Assembly: GCA_964370205.1 (NCBI GenBank)
Contig: CAYJIK010000064.1
Coordinates: 1-11,459, forward strand
Direction: 5' to 3'
Length of the DNA: 11,459 nucleotides
Source: DAMCAP01 sp964370205
GTDB lineage: Bacteria > Bacillota > Clostridia > Oscillospirales > Ruminococcaceae
In this document: positions 1 to 7,125 of the stretch, in pieces
Layout: each line of letters opens with the position of its first letter
Numbering within the stretch: the first letter of the stretch is position 1
Notes under the pieces: generated by a model
Seen by the model: the letters and a program-made list of their open reading frames with translations, nothing else
What the model was told of the DNA's origin: nothing
Databases searched by the model: none
Program-made: the position numbers and the translations under genes

Positions 1-1759
1 CAGCAGGGCGTTTTAGTTTTATAATATCGCCTGTCTCAACAGGGTAGTTTGGTGCGGCTTCAGTGCCGTTGACAGTGAAAATTATCTTATTTTCACCCGA
101 TGTGACACCGCTTTCGTTAAAGTTAAGGGCTTCAAGCACCTCGCCAAGTGTTTTCGGCACTGTTATGGCCACTTTGTCCGACTGCGCAACGACATAATCT
201 GCTGAAACTGAGTTGTCATTCACAGTGCAGGTGGGGTTTATGCGTGTTTCCTTGCCGTCAAACATTATATAAAGTGCTTTAAACTTTGCCAGCAGTGACA
301 AAACCGTTATCTCGGGGATTTCCCCCTGCTTTGCGAACACAGCTTTGATTTTGTCCCCCTGCTTTACATAGGTGTCCACCGAGGCGGAGACATCATTAAC
401 GAATATCTCGCCTGACACCGCCGGAGTTCCTTTTTCCTGAATACGTTCGCCGTTAAGCGTGTATGTTAGCGGTCGTGGGGATAGGCCTATCAGTCGTGAC
501 GGCTTTATGCCTGCTAACAGCAGTGCGTCGAGCACACGGCTTTCCCCTGTGCCGAGTAGCATTATGCGCTTATCATTCACCGACACCGAGTAGAAGTCGC
601 AACCTCTGTACAGCCCTGTCATCGCAACGATACCTATCGGTGTTACAAATTCGGGGGAGAGAAGTCGGTCGTTTGGCAGTGATATATTTTTGTAGCCACT
701 CTTACCACCCAGTGCGACACGTTGTTCAGGCAGTCCCAGACCCAGTGAAACAAGCTCGGGTAGCCCTGATATATGACTACCGCCACCTACCAGGAATACC
801 GCAACAGGTGCGTGTCCGTTTATGTCAAGTATCCGCTCGCAAATAGCTTTTGATAGCTGTTCCACTACGGGGCTTATGGTGCGTACAACATCTTCGTGCG
901 GTAGATTGTGGCTCATGCCGAGGATGTCGGTGTATGGGATGTTACTGCCGTGGTCAAGTGATATCTTTATTCGTTCCGCCGTCTCGAAGTCGGTGAGGTA
1001 GGCGGTCATTATAGCTTCGGTTATCTCGTCTCCTGCGGTGGTTACCATGTCGTAGGCGACTATACCGCCATTCTTTGAGATAGCAATATCTGACGTACCT
1101 GCGCCAATGTCCACAATGGCTATGTTTAGTAGACGTATATCGCTGGGTACAATGACATTTATCGCCGCTATCGGCTCGAGAGTGAGGTTATCAACCTCCA
1201 GATTGTTCGTTGAGGTGACCGAGTACAAACTGCGCACAACACCTTGTGGCAAAAACGCCGAGATGATGTCCATTTTCAGGTGTTTACCACGGTGACCTAC
1301 AAGGTTGACAAGCGAGTAGCCGTCTACGGCACTGCTCACAACGCTGTAACCCACACAGGTGAAATCGTCACCGCCTTGCTCTGTGGCAAACTGCTCTGCG
1401 GCAAGTCCCACCGCCGAGTATTCGAGAGCGCTTAACGACTCTTTAGTCAGAGCGGTTGCATCGTCGAGGTCGCATTCGTAGGTGGTGCGCACTGTCTTGA
1501 GCGCTCTACCTGCCGCCGCAATTGACGCCCTTTGAAACGTCATATTACAACGTTCTTCAAGTGTTGCCTTTACCTGACCAACCAGCGCCCCTACACCTTC
1601 AATGTCTTCAATTTGCCCGTCACGCATGGCACGCTTTTTATGAAATTGTTGCTCGCAGTCTATGATTTTAAGGTCGTCGCCGTCGATAGATGCAACAACA
1701 CCCACCACCGAGCGAGTACCTATATCAAGCCCGAAGATGATATTACTTGCCTGTTCCAT
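1..1759 (-). CDS. FtsA/PilM-type actin-fold ATPase, partial (3' end beyond window)
   Basis: At least 586 codons are open from an ATG at 1757-1759 to the left edge, with no stop, so the C-terminus is missing. A strong ribosome site (AGGAGGGTGA) ends five bases before the ATG. The protein shows the actin/Hsp70 ATPase signatures: phosphate-1 GLDIGTRS at residues 10-17, phosphate-2 VDIGAGTSDIAI at 216-227, and the adenosine loop VFLVGGGS at 321-328. This is the fold of FtsA, MreB and PilM. FtsA proteins are usually near 420 residues, so this one is much longer. After about residue 360 comes an extra region rich in predicted strands, with two similar VN-x-x-x-A/GD-x-I segments. No transmembrane segment is seen. 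It is last in a parA-GNAT-parB operon, 74 bases after the parB stop. I infer a filament-forming or scaffold ATPase tied to division, segregation or the envelope. It is unlikely to be the canonical ftsA, because no ftsZ is adjacent. Confidence 0.85.
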   Translation of the reverse strand, partial: MEQASNIIFGLDIGTRSVVGVVASIDGDDLKIIDCEQQFHKKRAMRDGQIEDIEGVGALVGQVKATLEERCNMTFQRASIAAAGRALKTVRTTYECDLDDATALTKESLSALEYSAVGLAAEQFATEQGGDDFTCVGYSVVSSAVDGYSLVNLVGHRGKHLKMDIISAFLPQGVVRSLYSVTSTNNLEVDNLTLEPIAAINVIVPSDIRLLNIAIVDIGAGTSDIAISKNGGIVAYDMVTTAGDEITEAIMTAYLTDFETAERIKISLDHGSNIPYTDILGMSHNLPHEDVVRTISPVVEQLSKAICERILDINGHAPVAVFLVGGGSHISGLPELVSLGLGLPEQRVALGGKSGYKNISLPNDRLLSPEFVTPIGIVAMTGLYRGCDFYSVSVNDKRIMLLGTGESRVLDALLLAGIKPSRLIGLSPRPLTYTLNGERIQEKGTPAVSGEIFVNDVSASVDTYVKQGDKIKAVFAKQGEIPEITVLSLLAKFKALYIMFDGKETRINPTCTVNDNSVSADYVVAQSDKVAITVPKTLGEVLEALNFNESGVTSGENKIIFTVNGTEAAPNYPVETGDIIKLKRPA

Positions 1760-1833
1760 AAAAGTCACCCTCCTTTTACTCTGTAAGTGAGGTCACATTT
1801 TCCATTGCATTACAGGAATACGAAAAGCTTTGA

Positions 1834-2688
1834 CTAATCCATCAGCTTCTCTAAAAGTTCCGCCATACGCATAAGCTCGTCACGGTCAAAGAATTCGAGG
1901 GACAGTGTACCGCTTCCTTCTTTCCCCGGGGCAACCTTTATGCGTCTGCTGAGCTTCTCTCCGAGTGCCAGCTCAAACTCACGGTAGGGGGAAAGTCTCG
2001 GAGGGCGTGGCGGTTTGCCACTGCTCTCAAGCTTTTGCTTTACAAGCTCCTCTGTCTTTCGGACAGTGAGGTCGTCTTTTATTATCAGTTCTGCAATCTC
2101 GTCCGCATCTTCGTGGGCGAGAGAACAGAGCGCTTTAGCATGTCCCTCGGTGATTTTTCCGTCCTTTAAAAGTGTAATGACGCTATCGGATAGTGACAAC
2201 AGTCGAAGTGTATTCGCAACGGCTGAACGAGAACGCCCCACCCTGCGTGACACTTCCTCCTGCGTCTGTCCAAACTGTTCAATCAAACTTTTGTAGCCGA
2301 GCGCCACTTCAATGGGGCTGAGGTCTTGACGTAGCAGATTTTCTATCAGCGCTATCTCCATGGCTTCAAGGTCACTCATGTCCTTGACCACCACAGGTAG
2401 TTCGCTTAGCCCTGCCGCCATAGCCGCACGCCATCTGCGTTCTCCTGCTACTATTACATAGCCGCCACCGGGTATGGGGCGCACCACTATCGGTTGGAGT
2501 ATGCCGTGTTCCTTCACCGATTCGGTGAGGGCGGCGAGTGCTTCACCGTCAAACTCCTTTCGGGGCTGTTCCTTGTTAGGGGTCACCTCGGATATGGGGA
2601 GGGAAGTGACGGCGACCGACTCGATGGTATTATCCACGAACAATGCATCAAGCCCTTTGCCGAGACCACCTATTTTTGTCTTCGCCAC
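1834..2688 (-). CDS. parB: ParB/Spo0J chromosome partition protein
   Basis: This 284-residue protein is of normal length for Spo0J. It would be the CTP-dependent clamp that loads at parS sites, spreads along DNA and stimulates the ParA ATPase. Visible landmarks in order are the N-terminal KIGGLGKGLDALF segment (about 5-17) that in this family contacts ParA, the conserved NKEQPRKEFD (38-47), the nucleotide-binding GERRWRAA (82-89), ENLLRQDLSPIE (116-127), a helix-turn-helix around 141-166 (QTQEEVSRRVGRSRSAVANT), and a C-terminal dimerisation region. The start codon is GTG (2686-2688), supported by AGGTGG at 2698-2703 nine bases upstream and by the family-typical N-terminus that follows. It lies 42 bases after the acetyltransferase stop, in the same operon. 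No good parS (TGTTTCACGTGAAACA) was found in the window. Confidence 0.95.
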   Translation of the reverse strand: MAKTKIGGLGKGLDALFVDNTIESVAVTSLPISEVTPNKEQPRKEFDGEALAALTESVKEHGILQPIVVRPIPGGGYVIVAGERRWRAAMAAGLSELPVVVKDMSDLEAMEIALIENLLRQDLSPIEVALGYKSLIEQFGQTQEEVSRRVGRSRSAVANTLRLLSLSDSVITLLKDGKITEGHAKALCSLAHEDADEIAELIIKDDLTVRKTEELVKQKLESSGKPPRPPRLSPYREFELALGEKLSRRIKVAPGKEGSGTLSLEFFDRDELMRMAELLEKLMD

Positions 2689-2730
2689 CTGCTATCACCA
2701 CCTTTCAAGTTATGTGAATTTGTACTATGT

Positions 2731-3180
2731 TTATAACTGCTTTATGTAAACGCTGTCATTGTTTCGAGCGTTAATGTCATCGTGTTTTTTGTATCCATGC
2801 TTTAAGTAAAATCCATCTGCCGTGTGTGTAGTCAATATGGACTTGTATATTCCGTTTTCTAGAAAGAAGCTTTCCGCTTTCGCCAGCAGTTCAGTCCCGT
2901 GCTTACTACCTCTATAGGCGCTGTCAATCCAAAATTCACGGATAAACCCCATCTTCACATCGAAAAACCAACTTGTGAACACTATAGGTTTTACCTGTAT
3001 AAATCCGAGGACTTCGTCATCATCGGTTAGGCGAACAAAAGCGGTGTTCTCCCCCTCTTTTGTCATGCTCACAAACAGCCTGTCCCATTCTTTAACCGGT
3101 ATACCAAGTTCATCAAAGTATGTCTTAAAGGCTTTTGTAAAACGTTTATCGGTGAAGTCTGTCAGGATAATGTCTTTCAT
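2731..3180 (-). CDS. GNAT family N-acetyltransferase
   Basis: This 149-residue single-domain protein has the GNAT pattern: a strand ending VLGFIQVKP (about 57-65), then the acetyl-CoA motif A around EFWIDSAYRGSKHGTELL, where the R-G-x-x-x-G turn binds the pyrophosphate, and a C-terminal FYLKHGYKK segment typical of motif B. GNAT enzymes move an acetyl group from acetyl-CoA to an amine on a small molecule or protein, and the substrate here cannot be read from sequence. The ATG at 3178-3180 is preceded by GAAAGGAC (3193-3200), with somewhat long spacing. The gene sits between parA and parB, which are usually adjacent. I counted about 41% G+C over 2761-3180, against about 50% in samples of the flanking partition genes, which suggests later insertion or acquisition. 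A role in partitioning is possible but unsupported. Confidence 0.85.
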   Translation of the reverse strand: MKDIILTDFTDKRFTKAFKTYFDELGIPVKEWDRLFVSMTKEGENTAFVRLTDDDEVLGFIQVKPIVFTSWFFDVKMGFIREFWIDSAYRGSKHGTELLAKAESFFLENGIYKSILTTHTADGFYLKHGYKKHDDINARNNDSVYIKQL

Positions 3181-3238
3181 AAAGTGTTGGCCGTCCTTTC
3201 AGCTATGTATTGATGGTATGGATGGCTCCCGATACTGT

Positions 3239-4012
3239 TTAGACCCCCTTTGACATAAACTCCTTTGCGAGTTCGTCATAGGCGAGAGAGCCTTTTGAGT
3301 ATCTGTCGTAGTACATCACAGGCATACCGTAACTCGGCGCCTCGGATAGTCTCACGTTCCTCGGTATAGTAGATGCAAACACCTTACCGGGGAAAAACTT
3401 TTTAACCTCCCCCACCACCTGTAGTGTGAGGTTTAACCTGCCGTCGTACATGGTGAGCAGTACACCTAACAGGTCTATACGAGGGTTGTAAAGACGCTTT
3501 ACCTGTCGTACCGTTGTCATAAGTTGGCTAAGTCCTTCAAGTGCGTAGAATTCGCACTGTATAGGTATAAGCAGGTAGTCTGAGCAGACAAGTCCGTTTA
3601 GTGTGATAATCCCTAGTGAAGGGGGGCAGTCTATAAAGATGTAGTCGTAGTTTGAGGACACTTTTAGTAGTGCCTTTTTAAGTCGCATAACTCTGTCCTC
3701 GAGCTCCACAAGCTCTATCTCCGCACCTGCAAGGTCAAGCCCTGAGGGTAAAATGTCCACTCCTGCAAACTTTGTTTTAATCAGCACGCTGTCAGCGGTT
3801 GCGGCACCTGTAAGCAGGTGGTAGACGGTATGTTTCAGGTCACGCTTAGAGATCCCCAACCCACTTGTAGCATTACCCTGTGGGTCGATGTCCACCAATA
3901 ATACCCTTTTACCTAAACTACCAACAGCGGCGGCGAGGTTTACGGCAGTGGTTGTCTTGCCTACACCGCCTTTTTGATTTGTCACCGATATAACGGTAGC
4001 AGCCTTTGACAT
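3239..4012 (-). CDS. parA: ParA/Soj chromosome partition ATPase
   Basis: This 257-residue protein is of normal Soj length. It has the deviant Walker A KGGVGKTTT at 14-22, the DIDPQGNATSGLG segment at 41-53, and the Walker B/switch region FIDCPPSLG at 126-134. These define ParA/MinD ATPases that dimerise on ATP, bind DNA non-specifically and are reset by ParB. The short N-terminus (13 residues before the P-loop, no helix-turn-helix) places it in the chromosomal Soj group rather than the P1-type plasmid ParA group. The ATG at 4010-4012 has a near-perfect ribosome site, GGGAGGTGAG, ending about seven bases upstream. It is the first gene of the minus-strand operon, with its own promoter at 4090-4119. 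The normal partner parB is separated from it by an acetyltransferase gene. Confidence 0.96.
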   Translation of the reverse strand: MSKAATVISVTNQKGGVGKTTTAVNLAAAVGSLGKRVLLVDIDPQGNATSGLGISKRDLKHTVYHLLTGAATADSVLIKTKFAGVDILPSGLDLAGAEIELVELEDRVMRLKKALLKVSSNYDYIFIDCPPSLGIITLNGLVCSDYLLIPIQCEFYALEGLSQLMTTVRQVKRLYNPRIDLLGVLLTMYDGRLNLTLQVVGEVKKFFPGKVFASTIPRNVRLSEAPSYGMPVMYYDRYSKGSLAYDELAKEFMSKGV

Positions 4013-4089
4013 CCTGCCTCACCTCCCTAAAAGTAGCGAATAACACGTTGTAAATCAGCATATATTCGCATAATATGTACTTGGACGTT

Positions 4090-4119
4090 ATTATAACATA
4101 AAAACCGAGGCTAGGGCAA
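4090..4119 (-). promoter_or_regulatory. Sigma-A type promoter of the parA operon
   Basis: On the minus strand a TTGCCC -35 box (4114-4119, four of six consensus positions) is followed after 18 bases by a perfect TATAAT -10 box (4090-4095). Transcription would begin near 4083, giving a 5' leader of about 70 bases before the parA ATG. No operator palindrome is obvious next to it. Confidence 0.7.
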
Positions 4120-4270
4120 GTATTAGGTGAAAAGTTTGGGGAGAATTTTGCTTTATCTTGCCGATTGGGGTAGGTTTTACAGTGAGGATTTGTGCTGAAT
4201 ATCGGTGGAGTATTGTAGTCTGTGGGGTTTGCTACTTTCGGTAGTTTATGTAACTGACATTGTCGTAGGC

Positions 4271-4478
4271 GGTGGCATACCTTTTAAGAGACAGAGTTAA
4301 ACCATATGGACTGCGCTCGCTTTGTTCTTGCTCCAAAATGGCGAACGGCAGGGGAGTTTAGCTCTTTTGGAGATAGTCCCCGACACGGTTGTGACTGTCC
4401 TGCGGTAGAGGGTCGGAAGTGGAACATAAATATTCGGGCGTTAATTCCTGCCGACGCTTTTATCAGTTCTCTATCACC
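4271..4478. ncRNA. Candidate structured non-coding RNA, family unknown
   Basis: Several complementary pairs nest within about 208 bases. CGGCAGG (4346-4352) pairs with CCTGCCG (4447-4453), and the helix continues across a small internal loop as GCG (4341-4343) with CGC (4455-4457). CTCCAAAA (4331-4338) pairs perfectly with TTTTGGAG (4365-4372). GGGGA (4351-4355) can pair with TCCCC (4377-4381), which would form a pseudoknot with the previous helix. CAC-GGTT-GTG (4384-4393) is a small hairpin. GTCGG (4412-4416) can pair with CCGAC (4451-4455), competing with the long helix. AGAGA (4287-4291)/TCTCT (4468-4472) and GGTG (4271-4274)/CACC (4475-4478) could close the outside. I saw no match to tmRNA, RNase P RNA, 6S RNA, SRP RNA or a T-box. 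The strand is undecided, but a minus-strand promoter candidate at 4511-4539 would transcribe it leftward. The ends are approximate. Confidence 0.5.
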
Positions 4479-4486
4479 TTCAATTA

Positions 4487-4515
4487 TTGACACATAGCAT
4501 ACTATACTATATAAT
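4487..4515 (+). promoter_or_regulatory. Perfect-consensus sigma-A promoter of the deacetylase gene
   Basis: TTGACA (4487-4492), a 17-base spacer, then TATAAT (4510-4515): every position matches the sigma-A/sigma-70 consensus. Transcription would start near 4522, leaving a leader of about 44 bases that carries AAGGAT (4551-4556) nine bases before the GTG start. The spacer and -10 region contain a repeated ACTAT (4501-4510). Confidence 0.88.
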
Positions 4516-4539
4516 AATGCAATATACGAGTTATCACAA
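4511..4539 (-). promoter_or_regulatory. Possible opposing promoter overlapping the deacetylase promoter
   Basis: On the minus strand TTGTGA (4534-4539, four of six) is followed after 17 bases by TATTAT (4511-4516, five of six). The -10 box shares five bases with the -10 box of the plus-strand promoter, so polymerase could not hold both at once. Transcripts would begin near 4504 and run left through the candidate structured RNA. In AT-rich DNA such matches arise by chance, so this is tentative. Confidence 0.35.
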
Positions 4540-4565
4540 CTACATCACTTAAGGATAGAAAAAAC

Positions 4566-5951
4566 GTGCTTAAACTACTTTTTACACTGCTGATGTCACT
4601 AATGCTTACTTTAACTACATTTGCCACAGCGAGCGAAACGCTCACCTCACAAGTATATGTTAACGACATAATATCCCCCACTCTTGCGGACAGTACAACC
4701 TCCACAAAACTTGCTGTGCAAAACAGCACTGTTAGGGTGGAGAGTACCGATGTTTTGGGTGGGCTATATGTGGTTATGGACGCACCTTTTCCGATCGGCG
4801 GCTTTGCCGTTACGGAAGGGGAGAGTGTCATAGAGGTTAATAACGGCTTTATACATAACTATATAGAGCTTAGCGGCACTGATAATACTGTCACGCTCAC
4901 GTTTGCAGAGAAAGCTGTGGTCACCGATGTCTACGCACTTGGTGTGGGCGAGGTGCCTGACTTTGTACAGCAGTGGGAGGAGCCTTTAGAAGCGTGCGAT
5001 ATACTTCTGTTGCCCACCCATGCAGATGATGAGCACCTGTTTATGGGCGGAGTTGCTCCAACATATATAGACAGGGGCTTGACTGTTCAGGTGGCATATA
5101 TGGTGAATCATAACACCGAACCGTACCGACCACATGAACTGTTAAATGGGCTATGGGAAGCCGGGGTGACAAACTATCCCGTGATACCGCACTTCGGCGA
5201 CTATTACAGTGAAAGTCTTGCTCATGCTGAAACGATATATCCTCGTGATGAAATAATAGACTACCAGGTAGGACTTCTCAGACAGTTCACCCCTAAAATA
5301 GTCATAGCACACGACTTTGCAGGTGAATACGGTCACGGTGCACATATGCTGAACACCGACTGCTTAACCGAAGCGGTACACTTAGCGGCGGACAGTGAAT
5401 ATATCCACGAAAATGGTAGAGAAGTCTGGGACACCGACAAAATATATGTCCATCTATATGATGAAAATTCTATACTTCTGGATGTCGATACACCGCTCGA
5501 AAGTTACGGTGGACGAACAGCGTTTGAGGTGGCAAAAGATGCATATGCAAAACACCTGTCACAGCATTGGACCTACTTTAGTGTCACCACCGATGGTGCG
5601 CATAATATTAGAGAATACGGGCTTTATTACAGTAAAGTGGGACTTGATAGCGGTAACGATATGACCGAGAACATCACCACCCACGCCGAGGATGAAGCAG
5701 CGGAGCTTGCCTTGATAAAGGCGGAAGAAGAAGCGAAAAAAGCCGCTGAAGCAGAGGCGGCAAGGCTTGCGGCAGAGCAAAAGGCCGCCCTAGAAGCCGC
5801 CAAAGCGGAAGTAGCCCCTACTCCGACACCGACGACTACAGAAAACAAAGGCGTAAACACGATGATATTAGTCGGCGTGACAGCATTGGGCGGTGTAGCT
5901 ATTGTCGCTGTGGTTATGGTGCTTCAAGCGAGGACACGTAATAGAAGGTAA
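4566..5951 (+). CDS. Secreted, C-terminally anchored PIG-L family deacetylase
   Basis: This 461-residue protein starts at GTG (4566-4568), with AAGGAT nine bases upstream and a perfect promoter before that. Residues 1-22 form a signal peptide ending at TFATAS. Residues about 25-135 are strand-rich, perhaps a carbohydrate-binding or adaptor domain. The catalytic domain follows: THADDEHLF (151-159) replaces the family's HPDDE, and GHGAH (256-260) supplies the later H-x-x-H zinc ligands. PIG-L/LmbE proteins use zinc to remove N-acetyl groups from N-acetylglucosamine-type sugars. Residues 374-415 are an Ala/Glu/Lys-rich coiled-coil stalk, 418-425 a Pro-Thr linker, and 434-453 a single transmembrane helix followed by RTRNRR. 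I infer that the enzyme stands outside the cell on a stalk and acts on a surface glycan. The substrate is unknown. A TTG-started glycosyltransferase follows. Confidence 0.88.
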   Translation: MLKLLFTLLMSLMLTLTTFATASETLTSQVYVNDIISPTLADSTTSTKLAVQNSTVRVESTDVLGGLYVVMDAPFPIGGFAVTEGESVIEVNNGFIHNYIELSGTDNTVTLTFAEKAVVTDVYALGVGEVPDFVQQWEEPLEACDILLLPTHADDEHLFMGGVAPTYIDRGLTVQVAYMVNHNTEPYRPHELLNGLWEAGVTNYPVIPHFGDYYSESLAHAETIYPRDEIIDYQVGLLRQFTPKIVIAHDFAGEYGHGAHMLNTDCLTEAVHLAADSEYIHENGREVWDTDKIYVHLYDENSILLDVDTPLESYGGRTAFEVAKDAYAKHLSQHWTYFSVTTDGAHNIREYGLYYSKVGLDSGNDMTENITTHAEDEAAELALIKAEEEAKKAAEAEAARLAAEQKAALEAAKAEVAPTPTPTTTENKGVNTMILVGVTALGGVAIVAVVMVLQARTRNRR

Positions 5952-6022
5952 ATTTTCATAATAGTTTGGTTGGTGACTTAAAAAACAGAACTGTTTATAT
6001 AATGCTGAAAGGGTGTATAAGT

Positions 6023-7069
6023 TTGAATATAGTTGCGGTGGTACCGTCACTTGATCCCGATGAAAAGTTAATAACGGTGCTTGAAGGTTTGGTGGCGAAT
6101 GGCTTTACCGATATTGTCATGGTGAATGACGGTAGTAAGGATGATAGCTACTTTAAGATAGCCGAGGAGCGCTACGGTTGTGTGGTGCTTACCCATGAGG
6201 TCAATAAGGGGAAGGGTAGGGCGCTCAAAACCGCTTTCACGTATATACTTGAGCACTTCTCGTCTGTGGATGGCGTGGTTACGCTGGATGGAGATAATCA
6301 GCATACAGCGAAGGACATTGTAAATGTGTCCTCCTATATTGCCAAAAACCCTGATAGTGTAGTGCTGGGCGTGCGTGACTTTTCGTCAAAAGATGTGCCG
6401 TTTCGCTCTCGTTTCGGTAATAAAACCACAGCACTTCTCTTTAAATTGTGCTGTGCGCAGGATATCCCCGACACACAGACGGGCCTTAGGGGTATACCGC
6501 TAAAGTTTCTGCCGTTTTTAATAGAACTTGAGGGAGAGCGGTTTGAGTATGAAACGAATATGCTACTGTCCATCCCTCGGATGAAGGCTACTTCTGTATG
6601 TGTGCCTATCGAAACTGTGTATCTGAATGAGAATGAAACGTCCCACTTCAGACCGCTCAAAGACTCGTACATGATAATGCGCACACTTATAAAGTTCTAC
6701 GCCGTTTCTGTCACGTCTATGATGGTGGACTTGGGGTTGTATTACCTGTTGTTCTATCTTTTGGGGTTGTTCTCTGAACTTACTGTCTACAACCGCATTC
6801 TGTGGGCTACGGTGGTGTCACGCCTCTGCTCGGCGGTGGTTAATTATACGCTAAACCGAAAGCTTGTGTTTAAGTACCCCGGATCGGTGAAGCGGTCTGT
6901 GGTGCAGTACGCTCTACTCGTAGCTATTATCATGTTTTTGTCCTATCTGGGTGTGTCGCTACTCACTTTCATTTTCGGTTTCAGCTTTGTGCTGTTCAAG
7001 CCTATGGTGGACGTAGCGCTTTCCGTTCTGTCCTTTAAAATACAAAAGGAGTATATATTTAAAGAGTAA
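6023..7069 (+). CDS. Glycosyltransferase family 2 fused to a GtrA-type membrane domain
   Basis: With the start at TTG 6023 the protein has 348 residues. The N-terminal part is a GT2 domain of the dolichyl-/polyprenyl-phosphate sugar synthase type: VVPSLDPDEK near residue 5, NDGSKDDS at 35-42, the metal-binding DGD at 89-91 followed by NQH, and TQTGLRG at 151-157. From about 222 a GtrA-like domain follows, with four hydrophobic helices (VDLGLYYLLFYLLGLF is the first) and the typical NYTLNRKLVFK loop between helices 2 and 3. Such fusions are known in Bacillota and are thought to make and flip a lipid-linked sugar for surface glycans. The TTG is chosen because GAAAGGGTG lies at 6006-6014 and the product then begins MNIVAVVPS. 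In-frame starts at 5966 (TTG) and 6002 (ATG) lack a ribosome site. The gene follows the deacetylase by 71 bases with no terminator seen. Confidence 0.88.
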   Translation: MNIVAVVPSLDPDEKLITVLEGLVANGFTDIVMVNDGSKDDSYFKIAEERYGCVVLTHEVNKGKGRALKTAFTYILEHFSSVDGVVTLDGDNQHTAKDIVNVSSYIAKNPDSVVLGVRDFSSKDVPFRSRFGNKTTALLFKLCCAQDIPDTQTGLRGIPLKFLPFLIELEGERFEYETNMLLSIPRMKATSVCVPIETVYLNENETSHFRPLKDSYMIMRTLIKFYAVSVTSMMVDLGLYYLLFYLLGLFSELTVYNRILWATVVSRLCSAVVNYTLNRKLVFKYPGSVKRSVVQYALLVAIIMFLSYLGVSLLTFIFGFSFVLFKPMVDVALSVLSFKIQKEYIFKE

Positions 7070-7094
7070 CATATAACTTTAAAGTGAGGATATA

Positions 7095-7116
7095 GTTTGA
7101 AATAAGATTTTCAAAC
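7095..7116. repeat. AT-rich inverted repeat after the glycosyltransferase gene
   Basis: GTTTGAAA (7095-7102) and TTTCAAAC (7109-7116) are perfect complements around a six-base spacer. It lies 26 bases after the glycosyltransferase stop. The stem is weak and no T-run follows, so it is a poor terminator. A protein-binding palindrome is an alternative. Confidence 0.5.
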
Positions 7117-7125
7117 AACGATTTT

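Larger units (their letters stand above)
4013..4565. other. Divergent intergenic region between parA and the deacetylase gene
   Basis: This stretch of 553 bases has no convincing protein gene. From left to right it holds the parA leader and promoter (4013-4119), an AT-leaning segment with nothing recognised (4120-4270), a block of nested complementary segments proposed as a structured RNA (4271-4478), and the promoter and leader of the deacetylase gene (4487-4565). Short open frames on both strands between 4284 and 4497 have no credible ribosome site, resemble no known protein family, and are best explained by the structured block. Confidence 0.75.

Noticed and set aside
463..1786. Several plus-strand open frames opposite the FtsA-like gene
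   Set aside because: They lie antisense to a continuous 586-codon frame with clear ATPase motifs, and they have no domain signatures of their own.
2629..2640. TTATCCACG, one mismatch from a DnaA box
   Set aside because: It is a single site inside the parB coding sequence, with no cluster of boxes or AT-rich unwinding region, so no origin is called despite the nearby parAB genes.
4284..4497. Overlapping short open frames on both strands (about 63 and 69 codons)
   Set aside because: Neither has a credible ribosome site, they overlap antiparallel over the same block of complementary segments, and neither resembles a known protein. A structured RNA explains the open frames better.
4897..5345. 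Minus-strand open frames opposite the deacetylase gene
   Set aside because: They are shadows of a gene that has a signal peptide, catalytic motifs, a ribosome site and a consensus promoter.
6234..6249. TTTCACGT resembling half of a parS site
   Set aside because: Only about nine of sixteen positions match and the palindrome is not completed. It lies within the glycosyltransferase gene.
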